Source: Aquamicrobium aerolatum DSM 21857
GTDB taxonomy: Bacteria > Pseudomonadota > Alphaproteobacteria > Rhizobiales > Rhizobiaceae
DNA: 64,000 bases
Direction: 5' to 3'
Assembly: GCF_900113935.1 (NCBI RefSeq)
Contig: NZ_FORF01000011.1
Span: 90,139 to 154,138, forward strand
Numbering within the stretch: the stretch's first letter is position 1; every line of letters begins with the position of its first letter. The notes under the pieces are model-generated. The model had not been told where the DNA came from, made no database searches, and was given only the letters and a program-made list of their open reading frames with translations. Position numbers and translations under genes: made by a program. Below, in pieces: positions 15,212 through 24,195 of the stretch.

Positions 15212-16096
15212 ATGCTTGTTCGTTCGTTGATTGCCGCGATTGCGTTGTGCGCCGGACTGTTGCCCGCCGCTGCCGCCGAGAAGATGAAGGTGGTGACGAC
15301 ATTCACCGTGATCGCCGATATTGCCCGCAACGTTGCCGGTGATGCGGCGGACGTCGAATCGATCACAAGGCCCAATGCCGAGATCCACGAATATTCGCCG
15401 ACACCGGGCGATCTGTTGCGCGCGCAGGATGCCGATCTGGTGCTCTATAACGGCCTTAACCTGGAGCTGTGGTTCGAGCGCTTCTTCCGCAATCTGCGCG
15501 ACGTTCCAAGTGTGGTCGTCACCGAGGGGGTGGAGCCGATGGGCATTTCAGAAGGCCCCTATAGCGGCAAGCCGAACCCGCATGCCTGGATGTCGCCCGC
15601 CAACGCGCTGATCTATGTCGAGAATATCCGCGCTGCCTTTGCCGAGCGCGACCCCGCCAACGCCGAGATCTATGCAGCCAATGCCAAGGCCTACCAAGCG
15701 CAGATCGAAGCGACCGCCGCACCGATCCGCGAGCGTCTGGGTGCGATTCCGGAGCAACATCGCTGGCTGGTGACCAGCGAAGGCGCATTCTCCTATCTCG
15801 CTCGCGATTTCGGGCTGAAGGAACTCTATCTGTGGCCGATCAATGCCGACGCGCAAGGAACGCCGCAACAGATCAAGAAAGTGATCGACCTGGTGCGTGA
15901 ATATAAGATCCCCGCCGTGTTCAGTGAAAGCACGGTGTCGGCCGACCCGGCGCAACAGGTGGCGCGGGAGACCGGATCGCAATATGGCGGCGTGCTCTAT
16001 GTCGATTCGCTTTCCGATGAGACCGGACCGGTGCCTACCTATCTCGACCTGTTGCGGGTGACGACCGAAACCATCGCTGCCGGGCTTGCAAAATGA
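15212..16096 (+). CDS. sitA: Mn/Zn/Fe ABC transporter, periplasmic metal-binding protein
   Basis: The 294-residue cluster A-I solute-binding protein begins with a cleavable signal peptide ([21 protein letters not shown]). Likely metal ligands are His in [13 protein letters not shown], His in PNPHAWMSP, Glu in TSEGAFSYL and Asp in LYVDSLSDE, the pattern of SitA, TroA and PsaA. It heads a four-gene operon with overlapping stop/start codons. Homology suggests manganese, with zinc or iron as alternatives; the Fur/Mur-type palindrome upstream fits either. Confidence 0.93.
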   Translation: MLVRSLIAAIALCAGLLPAAAAEKMKVVTTFTVIADIARNVAGDAADVESITRPNAEIHEYSPTPGDLLRAQDADLVLYNGLNLELWFERFFRNLRDVPSVVVTEGVEPMGISEGPYSGKPNPHAWMSPANALIYVENIRAAFAERDPANAEIYAANAKAYQAQIEATAAPIRERLGAIPEQHRWLVTSEGAFSYLARDFGLKELYLWPINADAQGTPQQIKKVIDLVREYKIPAVFSESTVSADPAQQVARETGSQYGGVLYVDSLSDETGPVPTYLDLLRVTTETIAAGLAK

Positions 16097-17001
16097 ATCA
16101 GGCAGATACCAAGCCGACCGTTGCCGCCGAGGGTGCAGGTCTGGACGTGCGCAACGTTACCGCGACCTATCGCAGTGGTAACACCGCGCTGCATGATGCC
16201 TCGTTCTCGATCCCGCGTGGTACGATCACCGCGCTGGTCGGCGTCAACGGTTCGGGCAAATCGACATTGTTCAAGTCGATCATGGGCTTCGTGCCTTTGG
16301 CGCGCGGCTCGGTGTCGATCCTCGGTCAGCCGGCCGCACAGGCGCTGAAGCGCAATCTGGTCGCCTATGTGCCGCAGGCCGAGGAGGTCGACTGGAACTT
16401 CCCGATCCTCGTCGAAGACGTGGTGATGATGGGCCGGTATGGCCACATGAACTTCCTGCGCATGCCGGCACGGCGTGATCGCGAAATGGTCGATGAAGCG
16501 CTGGCGCGGGTCAATATGAGCGACTTTCGCAAGCGCCAGATCGGCGAGCTTTCGGGCGGGCAGAAAAAGCGCGTGTTCCTGGCGCGAGCGCTGGCGCAGG
16601 AAGGACAGGTCATCCTTCTCGACGAACCCTTCACCGGCGTTGACGTGAAAACCGAAGAAGCGATCATCACGCTTTTGGGTCAGTTGCGCGAAGAGGGGCG
16701 GGTGATGCTGGTCTCGACCCATAATCTGGGCTCCGTGCCGGAGTTTTGCGACCGGGCGGTGCTTCTCAACCGCACGGTGCTGGCATCGGGCCTGACAGCA
16801 GACACTTTCACCCGTGAAAACCTTGAAAAGGCGTTTGGCGGTGTGCTGCGCCATTTTGTGCTCGGCGGCACAGATCTGCACGACGACGCCGATGGGCGCG
16901 AGGTGACCGTCATCTCCGACGACGAACGTCCGTTCGTGCTTTATGGCGACAAGCCGCATTCGACGAGCGGGCCTGCCGGGCAAGAGGAGAACAGGCAGTG
17001 A
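16093..17001 (+). CDS. sitB: Mn/Zn/Fe ABC transporter ATP-binding protein
   Basis: A 302-residue ABC ATPase with Walker [11 protein letters not shown]-loop [10 protein letters not shown], signature LSGGQKKRV, Walker B VILLDEP and switch His in VSTHNL. It energises import through the two downstream permeases. Its start overlaps the sitA stop (ATGA), indicating translational coupling. The tail beyond the nucleotide-binding fold (about 40 residues) is acidic and non-conserved. Confidence 0.95.
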   Translation: MNQADTKPTVAAEGAGLDVRNVTATYRSGNTALHDASFSIPRGTITALVGVNGSGKSTLFKSIMGFVPLARGSVSILGQPAAQALKRNLVAYVPQAEEVDWNFPILVEDVVMMGRYGHMNFLRMPARRDREMVDEALARVNMSDFRKRQIGELSGGQKKRVFLARALAQEGQVILLDEPFTGVDVKTEEAIITLLGQLREEGRVMLVSTHNLGSVPEFCDRAVLLNRTVLASGLTADTFTRENLEKAFGGVLRHFVLGGTDLHDDADGREVTVISDDERPFVLYGDKPHSTSGPAGQEENRQ

Positions 17002-17855
17002 CGCTGCTGCTGGAACCTTTCTCCTATGGCTACATGGTCAACGCCATGTGGGTGTCCGCGCTGGTCGGGGCGGTCTGTGCTTTCCTGTCGGCCTATCTGA
17101 TGCTCAAAGGCTGGTCGCTGATCGGCGATGCGCTGTCCCACGCGATCGTCCCCGGCGTGGCCGGTGCCTATATGCTCGGCCTGCCATTTGCGATCGGCGC
17201 TTTCTTTTCCGGCGGGCTGGCGGCAGCTGCGATGCTGTTTTTGAGCCAGCAGACGAAGCTGCGCGAAGATACCGTGATCGGCCTGATCTTCACCTCCTTT
17301 TTCGGCCTCGGCCTGTTCATGATCTCGTTGTCGCCCGTGTCGGTGAACATCCAGACCATCGTGCTGGGCAACATCCTTGCGGTGACCCCTTCGGACACGC
17401 TGCAACTGGTGATCATCGCCGGGGTGTCGCTGGCGATCCTGATCGTCAAATGGAAGGATCTGATGGTGGTGTTCTTTGACGAGAATCATGCGCGCACCAT
17501 CGGCCTCAACCCGAACTTCCTGCGCGTGCTGTTCTTCACCCTGTTGTCGGCATCGACGGTTGCGGCGTTGCAGACGGTGGGAGCGTTTCTGGTGATCGCG
17601 CTGGTGGTAACGCCCGGCGCGACCGCCTATCTTCTGACCGACCGGTTTCCGCGCCTGATCATCGTTTCCGTCGCGATCGGCACGGTGACGAGCTTCATCG
17701 GCGCTTATGCCAGCTATTTCATCAACGGCGCGACCGGCGGCATCATCGTGGTGTTGCAGACGCTGATCTTCCTGGCGGCCTTTGTGTTTGCGCCCAAGCA
17801 CGGGATGCTGGCCGCCCGAAGGCAGGCGCGCAAGGCGCTGGAGATTGCGTCATGA
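16998..17855 (+). CDS. sitC: Mn/Zn/Fe ABC transporter permease (first)
   Basis: A 285-residue inner-membrane permease of the ABC-3 family with about eight membrane segments. Conserved stretches include [19 protein letters not shown] and [23 protein letters not shown]. It begins at a GTG overlapping the sitB stop. It is paralogous to the following gene, and the two are expected to form a heterodimeric channel. Confidence 0.94.
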   Translation: MTLLLEPFSYGYMVNAMWVSALVGAVCAFLSAYLMLKGWSLIGDALSHAIVPGVAGAYMLGLPFAIGAFFSGGLAAAAMLFLSQQTKLREDTVIGLIFTSFFGLGLFMISLSPVSVNIQTIVLGNILAVTPSDTLQLVIIAGVSLAILIVKWKDLMVVFFDENHARTIGLNPNFLRVLFFTLLSASTVAALQTVGAFLVIALVVTPGATAYLLTDRFPRLIIVSVAIGTVTSFIGAYASYFINGATGGIIVVLQTLIFLAAFVFAPKHGMLAARRQARKALEIAS

Positions 17856-18685
17856 TCGACACGCTGACCTTGCCATTCCAGTTTGCGTTCATGCAGCAGG
17901 CCTTCGTCATCGCCATGCTGGTGGCGCTGCCAATGGGGCTGTTGTCGCCGTTCCTGGTGCTCAAGGGCTGGTCGCTGATGGGTGACGCCATCAGCCATGC
18001 GGTGCTGCCCGGCGTGGTGCTGGCCTATCTGATCGGCCTGCCGCTGGCGGCGGGGGCGTTTGTCGCCGGCATGTTCTGTGCGCTCGCCGTCGGCTATCTG
18101 AAGGAGAACAGCCGCGTCAAGGAAGACACGGTGATGGGCGTCGTGTTTTCCGGCATGTTCGGACTTGGCATCGTGCTGTTCTCGATGATCGAGAGTGATC
18201 TGCACCTGCTGCATGTACTGTTCGGCGATATGCTGGGGGTGACCTGGGGTGATGTCGCCCAGACCGGTCTGATCGCGCTGATGGCGGCGGGGTTCGTGCT
18301 CCTGCTGCGGCGCGACCTGCTGCTGGCAGCGTTCGACGCGCAGCATGCGCGCGCCATCGGCCTGCCGGTACGCTTTCTCCACTATGGACTGCTGGCTACC
18401 CTGTCGCTGACGATTGTCGGCGCGCTGACGGCGGTGGGGATTATCCTTGCCATCGCGCTGCTGATCGCACCGGGAGCGATCGCCTTTCTGCTGACCCGCC
18501 GCTTTGAAGCGATGCTGGCGCTGTCGGCGGCGATCGCCACCGTCAGCGCCTTTGTCGGGGTCTATCTGTCGTTCTTCATCGACAGTGCACCCGCGCCGAC
18601 AATCGTCGTCCTGATGGCAGTGCTTTTCATCGGCGCGTTGCTGTGGACCAAGACGCGCAGCCTCAGCCTCGCGGCGGAACGTTGA
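17852..18685 (+). CDS. sitD: Mn/Zn/Fe ABC transporter permease (second)
   Basis: A 277-residue ABC-3 family permease carrying the same signature as its neighbour (LKGWSLMGDAISHAVLPGV; GIILAIALLIAPGAIAFLL). Its ATGA start overlaps the end of sitC. The 3' end overlaps the convergent glutathione transferase gene by 23 bases. Confidence 0.94.
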   Translation: MIDTLTLPFQFAFMQQAFVIAMLVALPMGLLSPFLVLKGWSLMGDAISHAVLPGVVLAYLIGLPLAAGAFVAGMFCALAVGYLKENSRVKEDTVMGVVFSGMFGLGIVLFSMIESDLHLLHVLFGDMLGVTWGDVAQTGLIALMAAGFVLLLRRDLLLAAFDAQHARAIGLPVRFLHYGLLATLSLTIVGALTAVGIILAIALLIAPGAIAFLLTRRFEAMLALSAAIATVSAFVGVYLSFFIDSAPAPTIVVLMAVLFIGALLWTKTRSLSLAAER

Positions 18686-19367
18686 GGCCAACCTGGCTGG
18701 CCGGGCGCTCCATGCAGCGCTCGAGCCATGCCAGGACGTTCGGAAAGTTCTTGAAGCCCAGCAATTCGTCCGCCTCGTAGAACACGCGCGCGGTGCGCAC
18801 CCACGGGAAGATGGCGATGTCGGCGATGGTGTAGTCGTCGTCCATGATGAACTGACGCCCTTCCAGGCGCTTTTCGAGCACGCCGAGAAGACGGGTCGCC
18901 TCCTTGGTGTAGCGCTCGAGCGGGCGCTTGTCCTCGATCTCCTTGCCGGCAAATTTGTAGAAGAAGCCGAGCTGGCCGAACATCGGGCCGATGCCTCCCA
19001 TCTGGAAGAACACCCACTGGATCGCCTCGAACCGCCGCGCCGGGTCGGCTGGCAGAAGCTTGCCGGTCTTCTCGGCGAGATAGACGAGGATCGCGCCGGA
19101 CTCGAACAATGCCAGCGGCTTGCCGCCCGGACCGTCCGGATCGAGGATCGCCGGGATCTTGCCATTCGGGTTCAGCGACAGGAACTCGTCGGTCCAGGTC
19201 TCGTCCTTGCCGATGTGAACGCTGTGGGCCTCATAGGGCAGCCCGATTTCTTCCAGAGCGATCGACACTTTCACGCCATTGGGGGTGGGGAAGTAATAGA
19301 GCTGCAACTTTGCCGGATCGGCGGCGGGCCAGCGCTGGGTGATCGCAAAAGCGGACAGATCGGTCAT
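18663..19367 (-). CDS. Glutathione S-transferase (YfcG/YghU-like)
   Basis: The 234-residue protein has a thioredoxin-like N-domain (LYYFPTPNGVKVSIALEEIGLPYEAH; LNPNGKIPAILD; FESGAILVYLAEKTG) and a helical C-domain with the YTIADIAIFPWVR hydrophobic core motif. The TPNG motif and length fit the Nu-class disulfide-bond oxidoreductases YfcG and YghU. It converges on and overlaps sitD by 23 bases. Confidence 0.92.
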   Translation of the reverse strand: MTDLSAFAITQRWPAADPAKLQLYYFPTPNGVKVSIALEEIGLPYEAHSVHIGKDETWTDEFLSLNPNGKIPAILDPDGPGGKPLALFESGAILVYLAEKTGKLLPADPARRFEAIQWVFFQMGGIGPMFGQLGFFYKFAGKEIEDKRPLERYTKEATRLLGVLEKRLEGRQFIMDDDYTIADIAIFPWVRTARVFYEADELLGFKNFPNVLAWLERCMERPASQVGLNVPPRG

Positions 19368-19530
19368 GTTACCTCGCAGGAAAAAGGCCGCGCAGGCGGC
19401 CGGAAGCTATGTCTCTCACATAGCTATCGGAGTTTTATCTGCAAGGCTGGGTTTCAGATGGACCAGGATGAAATGAGGATTCCCCATCGCTGTGCGATGT
19501 TCTAGCGTGTCGGCATCGGAGGAATTGTTC

Positions 19531-19827
19531 ATGATCTATGTGATTGCCACGCTGACCATCAGGCCAGGTTCGCTGGAGGCGCTGCGCGAACCCGCAGCCG
19601 CCTGTATCGAAGCGACGCGCAAGGAGGATGGCTGCATCTCTTACGAGCTGTTTTCGAGCGTCATCGACCCTGAAAAGCTGGTGTTCGTGGAAAAATGGGA
19701 GACACGCGGGGCGCTGACGGCGCATTCCAAGACCGAACACCTGTTGGCTTGGCGCGAAGCCAGCAAGCCGCATGTGATCGAGCGACACATCGAGATCGTG
19801 CATCCGGACGAGGTCGAGAATTACTGA
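19531..19827 (+). CDS. Antibiotic biosynthesis monooxygenase (ABM) domain protein
   Basis: A single ferredoxin-like ABM domain of 98 residues: MIYVIATLTIRPGSLEAL, EDGCISYELFSSVIDPEKLVFVEKW, then HSKTEHL. Relatives include quinol monooxygenase YgiN and short heme- or cofactor-independent oxygenases. GGAGGA precedes the ATG at 19531; an upstream in-frame ATG at 19492 adds non-homologous residues. It is probably cotranscribed with the following GST-like gene (45-bp gap), suggesting a shared detoxification role. Confidence 0.88.
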   Translation: MIYVIATLTIRPGSLEALREPAAACIEATRKEDGCISYELFSSVIDPEKLVFVEKWETRGALTAHSKTEHLLAWREASKPHVIERHIEIVHPDEVENY

Positions 19828-19872
19828 CGGGCAAGCGCCCTTGGCAGCAACCACGCATAGGGGGAATCGAAC

Positions 19873-20472
19873 ATGTGCAAGGCAATTGGGTCGCCCGGTT
19901 CGCGCCTGACGCGCGTCACCTGGATGCTGGAAGAACTCGGCCAGCAATATGAGATCGTCAAGACAAAGCAACACACACCGGAAATGCTGCGCTACAGCGC
20001 CTCGGGCAAGGGGCCGGTGCTGGACGATGACGGTGTGGTCGTGACCGATTCAGCGGCGATCTGCGCCTATCTCGCCGACAAGCACCCGGAAAAACGCATG
20101 GGTGCGGAAAACCTCGCCGAACGCGCGCATCTCAACGCCTGGCTGTTCTTTGCCCAGTCGGAACTGGAAGCGCCGCTGTGGAACAAGCTGAAGCATCGCA
20201 TGCTGTTGTCGGCAGAAGAGCGGGTCGATGTCGGCCCGTGGACAAGCGCCGAGTTCACGCGTGAGATCCATTCGCTCGATGCGCGGCTCGGTGATCGCGA
20301 GTTTGCGATGGGCGACCGGTTTACCGCTGCCGACGTGATTCTCGGCCATTGCGGCCAGTGGGCGCGCGGCGCGCGCTTCGAGATCGATTCGCCGCGTGTG
20401 AACGCCTATTTCGACCGGGTGCTCGCGCGTCCGGCGCTGGCGCGCGCCAAGGCGCGTGAGCAGGCCGCGTAA
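19873..20472 (+). CDS. Glutathione S-transferase family protein
   Basis: The 199-residue GST has an N-domain with RVTWMLEELGQQYEIVK, SGKGPVLDDDGVVVTDSAAICAYLADKH and a C-domain with FTAADVILGHCGQWAR. The N-terminus is short, beginning MCKAIGSPGSRLTRV, where families normally have a beta strand and a catalytic Ser/Tyr/Cys; the residue serving that role is not obvious. GGGGGAA lies before the ATG. It converges on the DD-carboxypeptidase gene with a 22-bp gap. Confidence 0.88.
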   Translation: MCKAIGSPGSRLTRVTWMLEELGQQYEIVKTKQHTPEMLRYSASGKGPVLDDDGVVVTDSAAICAYLADKHPEKRMGAENLAERAHLNAWLFFAQSELEAPLWNKLKHRMLLSAEERVDVGPWTSAEFTREIHSLDARLGDREFAMGDRFTAADVILGHCGQWARGARFEIDSPRVNAYFDRVLARPALARAKAREQAA

Positions 20473-20494
20473 AGGCTGCCAGTCCCGCGCCGTC

Positions 20495-21361
20495 TCAATT
20501 GGCGGCGGCGAGGGATGCCTTTGGCAGGTACATTTCGATCAGCTCTTCCATATGGGCGTTGCGGGCACGTGCGGTTTCGCCGCCCATCACCACGGCGACG
20601 ATGCGCCGTCCGCCGCGCCCGGCGGAGGTGGCCAGGTTGAAGCCGGAGGCGCGGATGTAGCCGGTCTTCAGCCCGTCGACGCCGTCAACCCGCCCGAGCA
20701 GGTCGTTGTGGCCGCGGATGATTTTGCCGGCATAGGAAAATTCGCGATTGCTGAAATAGTGGTAGTGCTGCGGGAAGCGCTTGCGCAGAGCCGTCGACAG
20801 CACCGCCATGTCGCGCGCCGATGTGCGCTGATCGGCGTCGGGCAGGCCCGAGGCGTTGCGGAAGGTGGTCGAATTCATGCCGAGCTGGCGCGCCTTGGCG
20901 GTCATCATTTCGGCAAAACGCGCTTCGCTGTCGCCGAGATATTCGGCCACGACGGTGGCGACATCGTTGGCAGAGCGGACACACAGGGCCAGGATCGCGG
21001 TCTGCACATCGATATGCTGACCGGGGCGCAGGCCAAGTCTGGATGGCGGTTTGCTGGCGGCAAAGGCGGTGACCGGCAGTTGCGCCGTCGGATCGACGCG
21101 GCCGGTTTCGAGCGCCTCGAACAGCATGTACAGCGTCATCATCTTGGTCAGCGACGCCGGATAGCGTAATTCGCGCGAATTGCGGTCGAACAAGACCTTG
21201 CCGGTGTTGGCGTCGACGACGATGGCGGCATATTTGTCGGAGGACAGCGGCGCGACTGATTCAAGCGCCGATTGGGTCGAGCAGGCAGACAGGAAAGCTG
21301 CCACAAGGACAAGCGTGAGGCCGCGCGCGACATGCGAGGCGATGCGAGAAAAGGCCAACAA
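20495..21361 (-). CDS. D-alanyl-D-alanine carboxypeptidase (S11, lipoprotein)
   Basis: Trims the terminal D-Ala of peptidoglycan stem peptides in the periplasm. All three penicillin-binding motifs are present: SxxK in YPASLTKMM, SxN in VRSANDVA and KTG in DGLKTGYI. The N-terminus VARGLTLVLVAAFLSACS ends in a lipobox Cys, so it is probably a lipoprotein. No ATG fits. A TTG at 21361 has GGGGTGA upstream; an ATG far upstream at 21481 would add implausible sequence. The exact start is uncertain. The product has 288 residues. Confidence 0.9.
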   Translation of the reverse strand: MLAFSRIASHVARGLTLVLVAAFLSACSTQSALESVAPLSSDKYAAIVVDANTGKVLFDRNSRELRYPASLTKMMTLYMLFEALETGRVDPTAQLPVTAFAASKPPSRLGLRPGQHIDVQTAILALCVRSANDVATVVAEYLGDSEARFAEMMTAKARQLGMNSTTFRNASGLPDADQRTSARDMAVLSTALRKRFPQHYHYFSNREFSYAGKIIRGHNDLLGRVDGVDGLKTGYIRASGFNLATSAGRGGRRIVAVVMGGETARARNAHMEELIEMYLPKASLAAAN

Positions 21362-21526
21362 ATATTCACCCCGATTGAGCCGACGACCACGCCCGAATCT
21401 GACGGATGATGCCTCAGCGCCCTGTCGGCCGCAATCCCGCCAGCAATGGCGAGCCGTAGACCGGCATTGCTGGCGCGGCAAGGGGAAAGGATGCGGCGCG
21501 ACGGAATTTCGCCGCGCCGAAAAGGA

Positions 21527-22186
21527 TCAGGCCGTTGGCTGTTTGGTCTTGCGCAGGTAAGGCAGGATCGTCTCGTAGGAGCCGAAACGCTTGACCGCGT
21601 CTTCGTTGGACACGGCGGCGGTGATGATGACGTCGTCGCCCTGCTTCCAGTTGGCAGGCGTTGCCACCTGATGCTTGCTGGTCAGCTGGATCGAGTCGAT
21701 GGCGCGCAGGATCTCGTCGAAGTTGCGGCCCGTGGTCATCGGGTAGGTCAGCATCAGCTTGATCTTCTTGTCGGGGCCGATGACGTAGACATTGCGCACG
21801 GTGGCGTTGTCGGCAGGCGTGCGGCCTTCCGAGGAATCGCCGGCAGCGGCAGGCAGCATGTCATAGAGCTTGGCGACCTTGAGATCTTTGTCGCCGATCA
21901 GCGGATAGTCGACGCTGAAGCCGGTGGCGGTCCTGATGTCGTCCTTCCAGCGCGCATGATCTTCGACCGGATCGACGGAAATGCCGATCAGCTTGACGCC
22001 GCGCTTGGTGAATTCGTCTGCGAGGCCGGCCATGGTGCCAAGTTCGGTGGTGCAGACCGGGGTGAAGTTCTTAGGATGCGAGACGAACACGCCCCAGCTG
22101 TCGCCCAGCCATTCGTGGAAATTGATCGTGCCCTGCGTGGTTTCGGCGGTGAAATCGGGTGCTGTATCGTTGATGCGAAGGCCCAT
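21527..22186 (-). CDS. 1-Cys peroxiredoxin (Prx6 type)
   Basis: A cytosolic peroxidase of 219 residues. The peroxidatic cysteine lies in HPKNFTPVCTTELG; no resolving Cys in a second VCP motif is present, and the long C-domain (KHQVATPANWKQGDD) defines the Prx6 class. It reduces hydrogen peroxide and lipid peroxides. AGGGAGAG precedes the ATG at 22186; an upstream ATG at 22288 adds non-homologous sequence. It stands alone, with about 210 bases of leader before the hydrolase gene. Confidence 0.94.
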   Translation of the reverse strand: MGLRINDTAPDFTAETTQGTINFHEWLGDSWGVFVSHPKNFTPVCTTELGTMAGLADEFTKRGVKLIGISVDPVEDHARWKDDIRTATGFSVDYPLIGDKDLKVAKLYDMLPAAAGDSSEGRTPADNATVRNVYVIGPDKKIKLMLTYPMTTGRNFDEILRAIDSIQLTSKHQVATPANWKQGDDVIITAAVSNEDAVKRFGSYETILPYLRKTKQPTA

Positions 22187-22397
22187 CTGGCTCTCCCTTC
22201 TGTATGACGCCGGGTCGCCCTGCCTCAAAAGATGCAGCAGCGACCTGAAATTGAGCGGCACCGGAATATCGCGATGCACTTTCTGCAATATAGGTACTGA
22301 GGCCGCATATTTCCTCTCCCTGCGATCTAATATGGCTGGCGGAAATAGAACTTCAATCTACGCTGATGCGAGGATGTGGAACAATAGTCTGATGCGC

Positions 22398-24080
22398 CTA
22401 AGATGAACTCGACAAGCCGCTCGCAATCTGCAGTTCGCGACGTGCGCGCAGATGTTGCTTGAGGGCGGCGAGTTCCGCGGCGCTCCAGGCCGGTGGCTGC
22501 GTGACTTCGATCCACGGTTCGACATGGTGTTCGGGCGCGTAGACGTGGCCATGGCCCATCGGCGTGGTGGTCGCCAGCGCCATGTCGAGGCCCAGCTGCA
22601 AAACGCTGACGATCGGGAACCACACCAGTGAGGGTGAGACGTCCGGACCGCGTGGAAATTCCATCCATGCCGGTTCGCGATAGGGCGCGGTGCGGTCGAA
22701 GAAGACGATCGGGTCGCTGGCATATTGCAGATAGACGATGCGCATCGGCCCCCAGCTGGCGGTGCGCGAGGCCGCCCCGCCGAACTGGTTGGCGAAACGG
22801 ATCGCCGAGCCGTCGCGGAAATGTGGCAGCCATGCCGGCGAGCCCTCTTCGCGCCGCGCGGTGGCCGAGCGCCATGCCTGGGTCGAAAAGGGCGGGCCGC
22901 TCCACAATGCGCCGTGGAACGGATCGCCGATCATGTCGTAGATCTCGACTGAGCGGCTGGAGTTGAGCGCGCCGAGGCTGAGGCCGTAGAGATAGAGGCG
23001 CGGCCGCTGATCGTGCGGCAATTTCGTCCAATACTGATAGACCGTATTGAACAACGCTTCGGCGGTTTCCGCGCCATAGGCGGGCTCGATCAGCAGCGAG
23101 AGCCAGCTGGCGAGATAGGAATATTGCACCGCCACCGTGGCGACGTCGCCATGATGGAGATACTCCAGCGTGTCCACGGCTGAGGGGTCGAGCCAGCCGG
23201 TGCCGGTCGGGGTGGCGACCACGAGAACCGAACGCTCGAAAGCGCCGACGCGCTTGAGTTCTTCCAGCGCCAGCGCAGCGCGCTCGTTGGCTGTGGGGGC
23301 GGAGTTGAGCCCGGCGAAGACGCGCAGCGGCTCCAGCGCCGGCTTGCCGGTGAAGGCGGAAATTTCCGTTGCACTTGGCCCAGTGGCGACATAATCGCGC
23401 CCGGCGCGGCCCAACGCTTCCCAATCGAGGAGTGAAGCGGGGCTGCCGGTCTTCATCGGATCGGTCGGGCGCGCAATGTTGGATTCGATGCGGGCATCGA
23501 GATTCTGGAACGCGCGGTCAGCGGCGCGGATCGCCGACTGGAACAGGATGCCGTCGACGGCAGTCCAGACCAGGCTGACCAGAATGGCAATGCCGATGAC
23601 ATTGGAGACACGGCGCGGGATGTGTTTTTGCAGCCAGAGAGACAGGTGGTCAAACAGGAAATTGAACAGGCGCGCCAGTCCGAGAAGGACCAGAAACACC
23701 AGCGCGGCGATCAGCCCGACTTCGAGCGGGCGGCTGCCTTCGACCGGCTGCATCCCCATCAGGAGGCGGACCGAATCCTGCCACTCCGAGGCTTTCCACA
23801 ACACGACCAGAACGACGGCGGCGCAGAACGCAGATGCAATGCCGAGCGCCCAGCGTCTGACCCGTGCCGACGGTGCGGGCATTTCGAGATAATGCCAGAC
23901 CCAGCGGGCGAAGACGCCGACCAGATAGCCGGAGGCAAAGGAAAAGCCCGACAAGGCGCCCTGCAACTGGAAGCTGCGCGGCAGGAGGCTGGGCGTCAAC
24001 GAGGCGGCAAAAAACAGCGTGCCGACAAGCAGGCCGATGGTGCAGAGAGATTTGCTCAGCCTGACGAGATAGGTCTGCAC
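22398..24080 (-). CDS. Alpha/beta-hydrolase family integral membrane protein (Abhydrolase_9 type)
   Basis: The 560-residue protein has about five membrane helices in the first 190 residues (GLLVGTLFFAASL; SFASGYLVGVFARWVW; ASAFCAAVVLVVLW; ALVFLVLLGLARL; GIAILVSLVWTAVDG). A soluble hydrolase domain follows with nucleophile elbow LYGLSLGALNSS, then QFGGAAS and the PMGHGHVY histidine region. This is the two-part architecture of the Abhydrolase_9/Abhydrolase_9_N family, whose substrate is unknown. It is flanked on the same strand by prx and the helicase gene. Confidence 0.85.
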   Translation of the reverse strand: MQTYLVRLSKSLCTIGLLVGTLFFAASLTPSLLPRSFQLQGALSGFSFASGYLVGVFARWVWHYLEMPAPSARVRRWALGIASAFCAAVVLVVLWKASEWQDSVRLLMGMQPVEGSRPLEVGLIAALVFLVLLGLARLFNFLFDHLSLWLQKHIPRRVSNVIGIAILVSLVWTAVDGILFQSAIRAADRAFQNLDARIESNIARPTDPMKTGSPASLLDWEALGRAGRDYVATGPSATEISAFTGKPALEPLRVFAGLNSAPTANERAALALEELKRVGAFERSVLVVATPTGTGWLDPSAVDTLEYLHHGDVATVAVQYSYLASWLSLLIEPAYGAETAEALFNTVYQYWTKLPHDQRPRLYLYGLSLGALNSSRSVEIYDMIGDPFHGALWSGPPFSTQAWRSATARREEGSPAWLPHFRDGSAIRFANQFGGAASRTASWGPMRIVYLQYASDPIVFFDRTAPYREPAWMEFPRGPDVSPSLVWFPIVSVLQLGLDMALATTTPMGHGHVYAPEHHVEPWIEVTQPPAWSAAELAALKQHLRARRELQIASGLSSSS

Positions 24081-24195
24081 GATGGCACCGTCCGGGTTGG
24101 GCGCGTGCTTGCTGGGGGAGGGAGGAACGCGCGGCAGGCAAGATTAGCTGCCCGCCGCCACTGCACGCAAGTGTTTGTGTTGCAGGCGCTGTCGC

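Noticed and set aside
17714..19165. 483-codon minus-strand ORF over sitD and the glutathione transferase gene
   Set aside because: It is low-complexity Arg/Gln/His sequence and a shadow of two well-supported genes.
22187..22288. N-terminal extension of the peroxiredoxin to ATG 22288
   Set aside because: The added residues are not part of the Prx6 fold, and AGGGAGAG directly precedes the ATG at 22186.
24081..24195. Possible small gene between the membrane hydrolase and helicase genes
   Set aside because: No ORF with a ribosome-binding site; it looks like a plain spacer.
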